NCBI GenBank assembly: GCA_964526475.1
Contig: CAZGKF010000008.1
Coordinates: forward strand, 22,050-86,049
Direction: 5' to 3'
Length of the DNA: 64,000 nt
From: CAYVTV01 sp964526475
Lineage (GTDB): Bacteria; Bacteroidota; Bacteroidia; Bacteroidales; GCA-2748055
The position numbers were made by a program, and so were the translations under genes. Positions 1 to 9,050 of the stretch are shown in pieces (the first letter of the stretch is position 1; each line of letters begins with the position of its first letter). The notes beneath the pieces were generated by a model. That model had not been told where the DNA came from. It saw only the letters and a list, made by a program, of their open reading frames with translations, and made no database searches.

Positions 1-1
1 C

Positions 2-940
2 TGGTGTATTCATGAAGGACGAAAAATGGTCGAAGCCTCCAAAAAATATAATGTAAGAGTACAGGTAGGTACACAGGGTAGATCAGATAGTAAAACCATA
101 GAGGCAATAAAGTTTCTTAATAGCGGTGGTATAGGAAATATTTATAAGGCTCGTGCCCTCTGTATTAAGCCACGTGATTCCTTTGGGATTTCCGGAAATA
201 GTACTCCACCTTCAACCCTTCACTACGATAACTGGCTTGGACCTGTGGCTTATCGACCTTACAATGAGAAAAAGGGACATTATAACTGGCATTGGTTCTG
301 GGAAACCGGCAATGGCGAAACAGGTAATACGGGACCTCATATGCTGGATATAGCCAAATGGGGGATGAACAAAAATGAGCATCCTAAAACGGTTTATTCT
401 ATGGGAGACTTTTTTGGAATAGATCCTACAGAATGTGCCCAGGAAACCCCAAATACCCAGTTATCAGTGTTCAAGTACAATGATGGAAAAATACTGGAGA
501 TTGATGTTCGCGGTCGTTATTCAAATGCTGAGACCAACTCAATTAAGGTTGGAAATATTTTCTACGGAACAGAAGGATACCTGGAACTCCCATTGTTTGG
601 TGACTGGAAAGCTTTTCGCGGATGGGAAAAAGAACCATTTGCCGGTTCAAAACCTTCAGGTCCGCAAAAGGAAATTACTCTTACCGGAACAATAGCTACC
701 GAACACTTTAGCAACTTCCTAGATGCAATACGATCCGGAAAAGACGAAGATTTAAATGCTAATATAACTGATGGGCATTATGCAGCTTCCCTTGCTCACA
801 TGGCCAATATCTCATACCGGCTTGGACGTGAGCTCGAATTTGATGGTACTAAAGAGAAATTTGTTAATGATCCCGAAGCAGATGCAATGCTTATCAGGAA
901 AGAATATCGCAAACCTTATGATTTTCCGGAAAAAGTTTAA
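2..940 (+). CDS. Gfo/Idh/MocA family oxidoreductase, 3' part
   Basis: The reading frame is open from base 2, and the residues before the first in-window Met (HEGRKM at bases 11-28) match the usual helix after the family's EKP motif. The gene therefore starts upstream of the window and only its last 313 or so residues are visible. The visible part has the run into the QVGTQ strand, then the C-terminal alpha/beta domain with GNTGPHMLDIAKWGM (about residue 100 of the Met26 frame), which resembles the catalytic-site region of secreted Bacteroidota sugar-dehydrogenase-like members (compare the gene at 40270-41574, which has TDWGAHMIDIAHWGMD). The family uses NAD(P) to oxidise or isomerise sugars and inositols; the substrate here cannot be told. 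The C-terminus (LIRKEYRKPYDFPEKV) is typical of this subgroup. Family assignment is firm, function is not. Confidence 0.9.
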   Translation, partial: WCIHEGRKMVEASKKYNVRVQVGTQGRSDSKTIEAIKFLNSGGIGNIYKARALCIKPRDSFGISGNSTPPSTLHYDNWLGPVAYRPYNEKKGHYNWHWFWETGNGETGNTGPHMLDIAKWGMNKNEHPKTVYSMGDFFGIDPTECAQETPNTQLSVFKYNDGKILEIDVRGRYSNAETNSIKVGNIFYGTEGYLELPLFGDWKAFRGWEKEPFAGSKPSGPQKEITLTGTIATEHFSNFLDAIRSGKDEDLNANITDGHYAASLAHMANISYRLGRELEFDGTKEKFVNDPEADAMLIRKEYRKPYDFPEKV

Positions 941-1192
941 TAAAAGGAAAGTATAAAAGGATGATAAGATCAATTTTATAAAATGAGTAAGATACTGAAC
1001 CTGTAGATTATTAAACTTCAAATCAACCATTAACTGAGACATATTCGGACAGGATTCCTGAAGGATAACAGCCAGTCAGGTTAGGATTTGGAATTCCACA
1101 GATAAGTGAAATATGGTTTCTGCAGTTACCTGTCCGTGACCGGACTCATTTTGGCAGTTGGTTAAATGTGATGTGGGATGACAAATTGGCTG
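941..1192. other. Intergenic, no gene seen
   Basis: About 250 bases lie between the convergent Gfo gene and ispE. I see no ORF with recognisable protein content, no strong hairpin followed by a T-run, and no RNA gene. Confidence 0.5.
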
Positions 1193-2107
1193 TCAAAATA
1201 TCTCCCCTTCCCATATCTTGATGTCCTCCAGCTTCTTGTCCAAATCTGGTTTTCCCCTGAACAGCCCATACATTGCTGATCCGCTGCCAGTCATGGATGC
1301 ATAAAATGCCCCCTGCTTATATAAACTGGTTTTTATTTCAGCTAGTACGGGGTATTCAGGGAATATCTTTTCTTCGAACTGGTTAATGAGATTGTCTGTC
1401 CATTTTTCAGTAGAATCAGAAATTATCCCTTTTAATGCAGTGATATTACTTCGGGGAATAATACCATTATATGCTTCCTTTGTGGATACGGAAAATCCAG
1501 GAAATAGTAAGACCATGTAAAAACCTAAGCTTAAGTTTAAATCTTCCATTATCTCTCCTTTTCCTTTTATCAGGCATGGCTTGTTCCGGATAAAAAAAGC
1601 ACAGTCACTTCCAAGTATAGCTGCATACTTAATCAGGTTCTCCTCATCAATTCCTAGTTTAAAATGAACATTCAGGCCCCTGAGCATAAAGCCTGCGTTG
1701 GATGAGCCTCCCCCCAGCCCGGCTCCGGGGGGTATGAATTTATGAAGGTGTATTTTAAGCGGAGGGATATAGAAATCCTTTCTTAAAAGTTCAAGTGCCC
1801 TGATAACAAGATTATCTTCCAGACTGCCATTGACTCCCTCCGCGGCAAGACTTGAGGAATCATCGATCCGGGAATTACCCCAATGTTTCTCGCGTTCCCC
1901 TCCGCGCGCAGAGGGTAATGCGCCCGCCGGACTCAACTGAATACCGGTTTGGGTTAAGCTGGTTTTATCTTCTGTGCTTTCTATAAACTCCAGGATATCG
2001 GACAAACCAACCGGCAGCATGATAGTTTCTATGTCATGATAACCATCCTGACGTTTTGCGGTAACCCGTAAACCCAGGTTTATTTTAGCATTTGAGAACA
2101 GGAGCAT
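1193..2107 (-). CDS. ispE: 4-diphosphocytidyl-2-C-methyl-D-erythritol kinase (IspE)
   Basis: GHMP kinase of the non-mevalonate (MEP) isoprenoid pathway; it phosphorylates the 2-hydroxyl of CDP-methylerythritol in the cytoplasm. The N-terminus has the NAKINLGL substrate strand (residues 6-13) and DGYHDIET (21-28), the GHMP ATP loop is PPGAGLGGGSSNA (126-138), and the C-terminus has the third GHMP motif MTGSGSAMYG. Length is 304 aa against roughly 270-285 for the family. The excess is an insert at about residues 58-94 (bases 1826-1936), rich in Gly/Ser/Arg/Glu and much more GC-rich than the rest, lying where other IspE proteins have a short loop just before EDNLVIRA. All catalytic motifs are intact, so the enzyme probably still works. 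It appears to be a single-gene unit convergent with the Gfo gene. Confidence 0.95.
   Translation of the reverse strand: MLLFSNAKINLGLRVTAKRQDGYHDIETIMLPVGLSDILEFIESTEDKTSLTQTGIQLSPAGALPSARGGEREKHWGNSRIDDSSSLAAEGVNGSLEDNLVIRALELLRKDFYIPPLKIHLHKFIPPGAGLGGGSSNAGFMLRGLNVHFKLGIDEENLIKYAAILGSDCAFFIRNKPCLIKGKGEIMEDLNLSLGFYMVLLFPGFSVSTKEAYNGIIPRSNITALKGIISDSTEKWTDNLINQFEEKIFPEYPVLAEIKTSLYKQGAFYASMTGSGSAMYGLFRGKPDLDKKLEDIKIWEGEIF
1826..1936 (-). repeat. GC-rich palindromic element inserted in frame in ispE
   Basis: This stretch is visibly GC-richer than its surroundings. It contains an almost perfect hairpin on either strand at 1898-1915 (CCCTC, GCGCGC core, GAGGG with one mismatch) and a related GCGGAGGG-type block near 1838-1848, about 60 bases away. 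It adds about 35 residues without breaking the ispE frame. The layout recalls the in-frame palindromic elements known from Rickettsia genes, but no homology to those is claimed. Confidence 0.55.
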
Positions 2108-2145
2108 AAGCGATTACTTTTTTTATCGATTCCACATTTTACCGA

Positions 2146-5034
2146 TTAATCTTCCCCATCCTCCTCCCCAAACCTATACGCATCAATAGGTGCACATGAA
2201 CACACAAGGTTTCTGTCGCCAAAAGCATCATCCAGTCTGGCTACAGCCGGCCAGAATTTATTATCTCTTATCCAACTGCGCGGGTATGCTGCCTTTTGTC
2301 TGCCATACGGATGATTCCAATCATCTGAGGTTATTTCAGTTGCAGTATGCGGTGCATTTTTCAGAACATTATTTTTCAAGTCTGCTTTACCCTCCCTGAT
2401 CTCCATAATTTCGTGCCATATTGAAATCATAGCATCGGTAAAACGGTCGAGTTCCCTCAGAGACTCACTCTCTGTTGGTTCTATCATCAGTGTTCCGTGT
2501 ACAGGAAACGAAACGGTGGGAGCATGATATCCATAATCTATGAGGCGTTTGGCAATATCAAGTTCCGTAATTCCGGTGTCGGCTCTGAATGTTCTGCAGT
2601 CAATTATCATCTCATGGCCTACCCTGCCCTTTTCGCCTCTGTATAGCACAGGATAAAAATCATTTAAGCTTTCAGCAAGATAATTGGCGTTCAGGATAGC
2701 TGTTTTAGTGGCTTTCGTAAGTCCGTTTCCACCCATCATCTTAATGTAAGCATGCGAGATGGTAAGTATGCTTGCACTTCCATAAGGTGCAGAAGAAACA
2801 GCATCAATTCCTTTCACACCACCTGTTTCAAGTAATGGATGTGCAGGTAAAAATTCCACAAGATGCTGGGCAACTCCAATGGGGCCAACCCCGGGGCCTC
2901 CTCCGCCATGAGGTATGGCAAAGGTTTTATGCAAATTCAGATGGCATACATCAGCCCCTATAATGGCCGGATTGGTGAGTCCTACCTGGGCGTTCATATT
3001 TGCACCATCCATGTAAACCTGTCCGCCACATTTATGCACTATTTCTATCATTTCCCTGATGCTTTCTTCAAATACCCCGTGGGTGGAGGGGTATGTTATC
3101 ATAAATGCTGAGAGCCTGTTTTTATGCTGTTCAGCCAATGACTTTAGATTTTTAATATCGGTGTTCCCATTTTCGTCACATTCAACCACTACTACCTGCA
3201 TACCTGCCATCACGGCACTTGCAGGATTGGTGCCATGTGCAGAAGCTGGAATGAGAACTATGTCCCGATGAGATTCCTCCCTGCTCTCGTGGTAGGCTCT
3301 TATAACCATTAAGCCTGTATATTCTCCGGCTGCTCCCGAATTGGGTTGAAAGGAAATTTCAGCAAAACCGGTTATTTCCCTGAGGTCCCTGGAAAGTTCA
3401 TTGAACAACTGCTGGTAGCCCTCCACCTGATCTAAAGGAACAAAAGGATGTATGGATGAAAATTCAGGCCAGAGGAAAGCCATCAGTTCACTGGCGGCAT
3501 TCAGCTTCATGGTGCATGATCCAAGGGAGATCATTGAATGAGCAAGTGAAATATCCTTTCTTTCCAGCATTTTTATATAACGCATCATCTCTGTTTCAGA
3601 ATGATATCTGTGAAACACCCTTTCTCTTAAAATTCCCGATGATCTCCTGAGCTTTTCCGGAATATCGATCTTTTTATCAACAGAATCTACAAGTCCGGAT
3701 TTTTTCTTTACCGATTGAGCAAAAACCTCAATGATACTATTAAGGTCTTTTTCTGATACAGTTTCATCCAGACTTATACCAATTGCATTTTCGCTTTTAT
3801 ATCGGAAGTTAATTTTCCTTGCAATGGCAGCTTCGCGAATATCAGAAGTGGATAATCCTGATGGAAGAACGATGTCCAGAGTATCGAAAAAGCTCTCATT
3901 CATTTCTGTGCAGCCTAAAGCCGTTAATTTCTCCCTTAGAATTACCGCTGATGAATGTACATGTGAAGCAATACGCTCAAGACCTTCAGGGCCATGGTAA
4001 ACAGCATACATCCCGGCCATGGTGGCAAGAAGAGCCTGAGCAGTACAAATATTGGAAGTAGCTTTTTCACGCTTTATATGCTGCTCCCTGGTCTGAAGAG
4101 CCATTCTGAGAGCAGGACTCCCATGCCGGTCAACCGAAACTCCGATAATTCTTCCGGGAACACTTCGTTTGTATTGTTCCCTCGTTGCAAAAAAAGCAGC
4201 ATGTGGGCCTCCATACCCTAAGGGAACACCAAACCTCTGCGTGGAACCGGTAACAACATCTGCTCCCCATTCACCCGGAGGAGAAAGCAATACCAGGCTT
4301 AAAATATCGACAGTTACTGCTACCAGAATATTCTGTTTGTGAACCTCTTCCACAAAATTACTGTAATCATTAATCTTACCGTTGCAATCAGGGTATTGTA
4401 TAAGACAACCAAAGCTGTTATTAAATTTCATTTCTTTGTAATCCCCTGTAATGATATTAATACCAAGTGGTACAGCCCTGGTTTGAATTACTGCCAGTGT
4501 TTGGGGAAAAACATTCTTGTCAACAAAAAAACTGTTCCTGCCTTCGTTAATTGCTGCCCTTGATCTCAGTCCGTATAACATAATCATAGCCTCAGCAGCA
4601 CCTGTGCCCTCATCAAGAAGGGATGCATTTGCTATTTCCATACCGGTTAAATCAGCAACCATAGTCTGGAAATTCAGCAAGGCTTCAAGCCTTCCCTGTG
4701 ATATTTCAGCCTGATAGGGAGTATAAGAGGAATACCAGACTGGATTTTCAAGTATATTTCTCCTTATAACAGAAGGGGTGATAGTATTATTATACCCCAG
4801 TCCAATGTAGGATATGAATAACTTATTCTTTTTACCAATATCATTAATATTTTTAAGATACTCGTATTCACTGATTCCATCTGCAATATTAAGGGATTTG
4901 TTCATCAGAATGGATCCTGGAATAGTTTGCTTTACAAGCTCATCAATTGATTTTGATCCTATTCTGTTCAACATCTGTTTTTCTTCCTCCAATCCTGAAC
5001 CTAAATGACGATCTGAAAAGTTATCTGTTAACAT
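2146..5034 (-). CDS. gcvP: Glycine dehydrogenase (decarboxylating), P-protein
   Basis: Full-length (962 aa) homodimer-type P-protein of the glycine cleavage system. It decarboxylates glycine through PLP and passes the aminomethyl group to the lipoyl H-protein, feeding methylene-tetrahydrofolate. The N-terminal half begins with the usual DRHLG motif and contains the catalytically inactive PLP fold; the C-terminal half carries the PLP lysine in LHKTFAIPHGGGGPG (about residue 703), preceded by the DGANMNAQVGL segment. The gcvT and gcvH genes are not in the window. A TAnnTTTG box reads towards it at 5098-5105. It connects functionally to metF and metH at 52-56 kb. Confidence 0.97.
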   Translation of the reverse strand: MLTDNFSDRHLGSGLEEEKQMLNRIGSKSIDELVKQTIPGSILMNKSLNIADGISEYEYLKNINDIGKKNKLFISYIGLGYNNTITPSVIRRNILENPVWYSSYTPYQAEISQGRLEALLNFQTMVADLTGMEIANASLLDEGTGAAEAMIMLYGLRSRAAINEGRNSFFVDKNVFPQTLAVIQTRAVPLGINIITGDYKEMKFNNSFGCLIQYPDCNGKINDYSNFVEEVHKQNILVAVTVDILSLVLLSPPGEWGADVVTGSTQRFGVPLGYGGPHAAFFATREQYKRSVPGRIIGVSVDRHGSPALRMALQTREQHIKREKATSNICTAQALLATMAGMYAVYHGPEGLERIASHVHSSAVILREKLTALGCTEMNESFFDTLDIVLPSGLSTSDIREAAIARKINFRYKSENAIGISLDETVSEKDLNSIIEVFAQSVKKKSGLVDSVDKKIDIPEKLRRSSGILRERVFHRYHSETEMMRYIKMLERKDISLAHSMISLGSCTMKLNAASELMAFLWPEFSSIHPFVPLDQVEGYQQLFNELSRDLREITGFAEISFQPNSGAAGEYTGLMVIRAYHESREESHRDIVLIPASAHGTNPASAVMAGMQVVVVECDENGNTDIKNLKSLAEQHKNRLSAFMITYPSTHGVFEESIREMIEIVHKCGGQVYMDGANMNAQVGLTNPAIIGADVCHLNLHKTFAIPHGGGGPGVGPIGVAQHLVEFLPAHPLLETGGVKGIDAVSSAPYGSASILTISHAYIKMMGGNGLTKATKTAILNANYLAESLNDFYPVLYRGEKGRVGHEMIIDCRTFRADTGITELDIAKRLIDYGYHAPTVSFPVHGTLMIEPTESESLRELDRFTDAMISIWHEIMEIREGKADLKNNVLKNAPHTATEITSDDWNHPYGRQKAAYPRSWIRDNKFWPAVARLDDAFGDRNLVCSCAPIDAYRFGEEDGED

Positions 5035-5097
5035 AATCCATTAAATTTTAAACTGGCTTTAATTAATATAATTCCTAAAGATTAACTTAGAAAAATT

Positions 5098-5105
5098 CAA
5101 AAATA
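5098..5105 (-). promoter_or_regulatory. Candidate Bacteroidota -7 box for gcvP
   Basis: On the minus strand this reads TATTTTTG, matching the Bacteroidota -7 consensus TAnnTTTG, about 64 bases before the gcvP start. No clear -33 TTTG element was identified, so this is weak evidence alone. Confidence 0.3.
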
Positions 5106-5151
5106 ATAAGTTATCCCCTAGTGACACTTTTCGATACTTATGTTTAAAAAC

Positions 5152-5787
5152 TTATTTCAAAAAAGGGTTATGCATCCTTTCGTTTTCAATTGTTGAAGGT
5201 AATCCGTGACCAGGGTAAACTATAGTTTCCCCGGGCAGTGTCAGGAGCTGGCTTTTAATACTGCTTATCAGAACTTCATAGCTTCCACCGGGCAGATCAG
5301 TTCTGCCAATACTTCCTGCAAACAAAACATCACCGGTTATCGCAAAACCATCCGCTGCGGAATACAGAACAACTGAACCAGGAGAATGTCCGGGAGCATG
5401 CCGGACTTCAAGTGAGGAACTTCCGAAATTAATTATTTGTTTATCCCTTAAAAAAACAGAAGGAACAGGTGGTTTGGATATTTCGAACCCAAAGAAAAGA
5501 CCTTGCTGTACAGCATTCTCCACTAAAAATAAATCATCTTTATTTAAAGCAACCTCAATTGAATATTTTTCTGCCAGATAAGCATTTCCTGGTAAATGAT
5601 CAACATGTCCATGTGTGTTAATGATCATAACAGGTTTTAAATCATTCCCTGATATAAACTCCTCGATTTCCTTTATTTCAGTTTTATTATAACATGAAGC
5701 ATCTATAATAAGACACTCCCCGGTATGGTCATATATGATATAACTATTAACCTGGAAGGGATTAAAGGTGAATTTCTCAATTTGCAT
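5152..5787 (-). CDS. Metallo-beta-lactamase fold hydrolase (glyoxalase II-like)
   Basis: A 211-aa single-domain MBL-fold enzyme. The metal-binding motif THGHVDH lies at residues 58-64, followed by GHSPGS (about 132), the bridging-Asp segment TGDVLFAGSIGRTDL (about 150-165) and the last His in YPGHG (about 190). This pattern is that of small glyoxalase II-like hydrolases that cleave thioesters such as S-lactoylglutathione analogues; the true substrate is unknown and the organism may use another thiol. It lies 11 bases downstream of pcm in the same direction, so the two are probably co-transcribed. Confidence 0.88.
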   Translation of the reverse strand: MQIEKFTFNPFQVNSYIIYDHTGECLIIDASCYNKTEIKEIEEFISGNDLKPVMIINTHGHVDHLPGNAYLAEKYSIEVALNKDDLFLVENAVQQGLFFGFEISKPPVPSVFLRDKQIINFGSSSLEVRHAPGHSPGSVVLYSAADGFAITGDVLFAGSIGRTDLPGGSYEVLISSIKSQLLTLPGETIVYPGHGLPSTIENERMHNPFLK

Positions 5788-5798
5788 AAGTATTTTGT

Positions 5799-6443
5799 TT
5801 ACGAATTTTTTCCTTTAAGCATAGGAACAAAAATAAATGTTCCATGTTTAGTGAGCGAGTAATTATTTCCATCTTCTTTTATAATTCTCACCATCGACTG
5901 ACCATTCCTTTCACCTAATGGCATTACCATAATACCACCTGCTCTAAGCTGGTCAATAAGCTTAACCGGTATTTCAGGGGCGGCCGCAGTAATAAGGATT
6001 TTATCAAAAGGTGCAAATGCTGGTAAGCCTTCATACCCATCGCCATAAAAAAAACGGGCTTTGTAATTAAGCTTATTCAATAAGGCCTGGGATTGAAGGT
6101 GAAGCTCCTTGTGCCTCTCAACAGTAAATACACGCGCACCAAGTTCCACAAGAACAGCAGCCTGATATCCTGACCCTGTTCCAATCTCCAAGACCTTCTC
6201 CATTGGTTTAACATCAAGTAACTGTGTCTGAAATGCAACAGTATATGGTTGGGAGATAGTTTGTCCTGAACTGATAGGGAAAGCCTGATCAGCATAGGAA
6301 AATTTAAGAAAGCTACTGTCCATAAACTGGTGTCTTGGAACATTCCCTATAGCTGTAAGGACTCTCTCATCATTAATTCCCTTATTACGTATAATTTCCA
6401 CAAGTTTCTTTCTCAGTCCCTTATACTGATATGATTCTTCCAT
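5799..6443 (-). CDS. pcm: Protein-L-isoaspartate O-methyltransferase
   Basis: A 214-aa SAM-dependent methyltransferase that starts the repair of isoaspartyl damage in ageing proteins. The SAM motif is LEIGTGSGYQAAVL (85-98); the family-specific segment around residues 57-66 (ISSGQTISQP) is intact, as is the post-motif ILITAAAPEIP. Length and motif order are normal. First gene of a likely two-gene unit with the MBL hydrolase. Its upstream region is shared with the divergent gene at 6643 and holds an unusual cluster of TTATCaAC words. Confidence 0.95.
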   Translation of the reverse strand: MEESYQYKGLRKKLVEIIRNKGINDERVLTAIGNVPRHQFMDSSFLKFSYADQAFPISSGQTISQPYTVAFQTQLLDVKPMEKVLEIGTGSGYQAAVLVELGARVFTVERHKELHLQSQALLNKLNYKARFFYGDGYEGLPAFAPFDKILITAAAPEIPVKLIDQLRAGGIMVMPLGERNGQSMVRIIKEDGNNYSLTKHGTFIFVPMLKGKNS

Positions 6444-6642
6444 ATAAACACTGTTATATAATTTGAGATAATCATTTCAGGAACAAAAAGATCAAATCCT
6501 TATCAACTTACATAATACTTTCATCCTTATCCCCGAAATCTTCACAAATTTAACTTTATCAACATAATTAGTTGATAAGTTGAAAATATATTTATCCAAA
6601 GAAACTAACAAATACTTTATGTTTGCAGTTAAGTGACTGAGA
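6444..6642. promoter_or_regulatory. AT-rich divergent intergenic region with repeated DnaA-box-like words
   Basis: Between the divergent pcm and Gfo-like genes lie TTATCAACT (6500-6508), TTATCAACA (6556-6564), TTATCAACT on the minus strand (6570-6578) and TTATCCAAA (6592-6600). The second and fourth differ from the DnaA consensus TTATCCACA by one base. The middle two form an 8-bp perfect inverted repeat with a 7-base spacer (6556-6578), which could equally be an operator. No function can be settled from sequence alone. Confidence 0.35.
6618..6625 (+). promoter_or_regulatory. Candidate Bacteroidota -7 box
   Basis: TATGTTTG matches TAnnTTTG and ends 17 bases before the ATG of the Gfo-like gene at 6643, in the correct orientation. 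The -33 region has only a poor TTTA match. Confidence 0.35.
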
Positions 6643-7566
6643 ATGATAAGAACAGCTATTACCGGTTCAGGGATGAATTTCCCTTATTATCTGGATATTA
6701 TCCGGGATGTTCCTGATTTTCTGATAACAGGAATTGTTTCATATAACAAATCGTTTCCTGAAGAGATGAATCCAGGTATTCCATGTTTTGAACTTTATCA
6801 GGTTGAAACTCTGGTCGATATATCCGAAGCTCTCATTGTTACTTATAATGCCGGAAAATATTATGATTTAATAACGAAGTTTCTGAAAAGGTCAAGGCAT
6901 GTTTTAATCCTGGCCGATACAAGTCTGACTTTCCAACAGGTTAAAAGGTTATCGAAAATTGCTGAAGAAGCCGGAGTAAGTATTCATATTCATCATAACA
7001 CATCGGAATCTTCTATTATTGAAAAAATTAAAAACTTCATAATCAGACCCGAATACCTGTATGTAAAAACATATTTTAATACAGAGGAAGGAAATACAGA
7101 CAAAACTATCCCGGAAATATTATCCAGGGAAATTTACACCATCTTTGAATTGAATCCTTATAATATAAGAGAAATAAATGTAAAAACCATTCCTTTCTGC
7201 TCCTCCGAACCTGATCTGTTGAATTTAAGAATTGATTTCGAAAATGGGCTGTCAGCCCAGCTTATAATTTCGTCCTTCAATGAAGGGAGAAACCGTTTAC
7301 TTGAGATTTACGGCCCCGACAGAATGATAAGCTATAATGGTTGTCCACATCAATTATTATTAGTTGACAAGCTTACAAAAAAGGTTGAAAAAATAAATCT
7401 GGTAAATGGCAATGCGCATATCCATGAAAAAGAAATATTTATAAAATTTGCCAAATATATTATGAAAGATTTGTTGCCTGATAATCGCTTTACAAGTGGC
7501 ATTGCAGCTTACCAGACTGCTGTCTCCATTATTAGCCAAATAATTTCAAGTCCTGTAGTTAATTAA
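6643..7566 (+). CDS. Divergent Gfo/Idh/MocA-like protein, catalytic motif degenerate
   Basis: A 307-aa protein with the overall plan of the Gfo/Idh/MocA family: an N-terminal Rossmann-like half (ITGSGMNFP near residue 6), a helix resembling the family's post-EKP helix (TFQQVKRLSKIAEEAGVSI, about residues 108-126), and a C-terminal beta-sheet half. The Rossmann glycine pattern is weak, and the position of the catalytic EKP triad reads ADT. It may therefore be a non-catalytic or altered member. It sits 63 bases upstream of a sugar transferase and may be co-transcribed, which suggests a role in surface-polysaccharide synthesis, but that is inference from context. Confidence 0.7.
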   Translation: MIRTAITGSGMNFPYYLDIIRDVPDFLITGIVSYNKSFPEEMNPGIPCFELYQVETLVDISEALIVTYNAGKYYDLITKFLKRSRHVLILADTSLTFQQVKRLSKIAEEAGVSIHIHHNTSESSIIEKIKNFIIRPEYLYVKTYFNTEEGNTDKTIPEILSREIYTIFELNPYNIREINVKTIPFCSSEPDLLNLRIDFENGLSAQLIISSFNEGRNRLLEIYGPDRMISYNGCPHQLLLVDKLTKKVEKINLVNGNAHIHEKEIFIKFAKYIMKDLLPDNRFTSGIAAYQTAVSIISQIISSPVVN

Positions 7567-7628
7567 CTTAGATTCCTTACAAAATAATTCTGATACCTAA
7601 GCTTAGTTCTTCTCCAAATCAGTTTCAC

Positions 7629-9044
7629 ATGAACCAAAAACTGCAGTTTTTGAAGTATATTATTACAGATTTTCTTTCTGCATCTTGTGCATGGGCTTGC
7701 TTCTTTTTTTTCAGAAAATTATATATTGAAACTCTTAAGTTTAGTTATAAGGTTCCTGTTGATCTGGATAACCGGTTCTTTTTAGGATTGCTACTGATTC
7801 CTTTGTTCTGGATCTTCCTATATTTTTTATCGGGGTACTATACCGGTTTTTACAGAAAATCGAGGCTTGCTGATATCGGGCAGACTTTCTCCCAAAGTCT
7901 TATCGGTGTTATTATACTTTTTTTCCTTGTTATCCTTGACGACGTAATAAGTTCCTACAGGAACTATTATTTAATGTTTTCAGTTTTATTTACACTCCAT
8001 TTTTTTATTACACTTATTCCCAGACTTCTGCTAACATCCCTGACCAATTACAGAATCAGAAACCGAAAAACAGGGTTTAATACCTTAATTATAGGGAGTG
8101 GAAAACAAGCTGAGGAAATATATAATGAACTTTATGAGCAGGAAAAATCCGGAGGATATACATTCATCGGATTTGTTTACATTCAGGAAGAAAAACAATA
8201 TCAGATGGAAAGAAAACTAAGGAACCTGGGAGGTTTAAACAATCTGGAAAAAATTATCAGGGAACACAAAATCCGGGAAGTAATAATTGCCCCTGAACAC
8301 AGGGAAAACAATACAATTAATACCATTATAAACCAGCTTGCGCTATTTAACGTCACAATAAAGGTTAAACCTCAGATGTACGATATAATAACAGGGAAGG
8401 TACGGATTACACATCTTTTTGGAACACCTTTGATAGAAATTTCCCAGCATCTGATGCCGGTCTGGCAGGAAAAAATTAAATTAATTCTTGATATACTTAT
8501 TTCCGTTTTCTCTCTTCTGATTCTTTCTCCCTTGATTATCTTTCTTGCTGCAGGAGTTAAACTTTCATCTCCAGGGCCGGTAATATATTCACATGAACGA
8601 ATAGGACGATACGGTAAATCGTTTATGATTTACAAATTCCGGTCCATGTATGCAGATGCTGAAAAAAACGGGCCTGAATTATCAGGAAAAAATGATGTAA
8701 GACTCACTGATTTTGGCCGGTTTATGAGGAGATACAGACTGGATGAAATTCCCAACTTTATTAATGTTCTAACAGGAGATATGTCACTTGTCGGTCCAAG
8801 ACCTGAGAGACCGTTTTTTATTGAGAAGATTAAGGCTCTTGCCCCGCATTACATTCACCTTCAAAAAGTGAAGCCTGGAATTACTTCCTGGGGTCAGGTA
8901 AAATATGGATATGCTGAAAATGTGGATCAAATGATAAAACGACTCAAATATGATATGCTGTACATAGAAAACATGTCTTTATTTGTTGATTTAAAGATCA
9001 TATTCCACACCCTTCTTACAATCATCAAAGGAAAAGGTATATGA
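7629..9044 (+). CDS. Exopolysaccharide/undecaprenyl-phosphate sugar phosphotransferase
   Basis: A 471-aa polyisoprenyl-phosphate hexose-1-phosphate transferase of the WbaP/WcaJ type, which starts a lipid-linked glycan at the inner membrane. Several hydrophobic helices occupy residues 1-145, a soluble Rossmann-like central domain follows (LIIGSGKQAEEIYNEL near 150-170), then a fifth membrane segment (about 285-310). The C-terminal transferase domain has MIYKFRSMYADAE, RRYRLDEIPNFINVLTGDMS and VGPRPE, all intact. No glycosyltransferase cluster follows: the next gene, thpR, is convergent. The sugar is unknown. Confidence 0.93.
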   Translation: MNQKLQFLKYIITDFLSASCAWACFFFFRKLYIETLKFSYKVPVDLDNRFFLGLLLIPLFWIFLYFLSGYYTGFYRKSRLADIGQTFSQSLIGVIILFFLVILDDVISSYRNYYLMFSVLFTLHFFITLIPRLLLTSLTNYRIRNRKTGFNTLIIGSGKQAEEIYNELYEQEKSGGYTFIGFVYIQEEKQYQMERKLRNLGGLNNLEKIIREHKIREVIIAPEHRENNTINTIINQLALFNVTIKVKPQMYDIITGKVRITHLFGTPLIEISQHLMPVWQEKIKLILDILISVFSLLILSPLIIFLAAGVKLSSPGPVIYSHERIGRYGKSFMIYKFRSMYADAEKNGPELSGKNDVRLTDFGRFMRRYRLDEIPNFINVLTGDMSLVGPRPERPFFIEKIKALAPHYIHLQKVKPGITSWGQVKYGYAENVDQMIKRLKYDMLYIENMSLFVDLKIIFHTLLTIIKGKGI

Positions 9045-9050
9045 AAGGTT

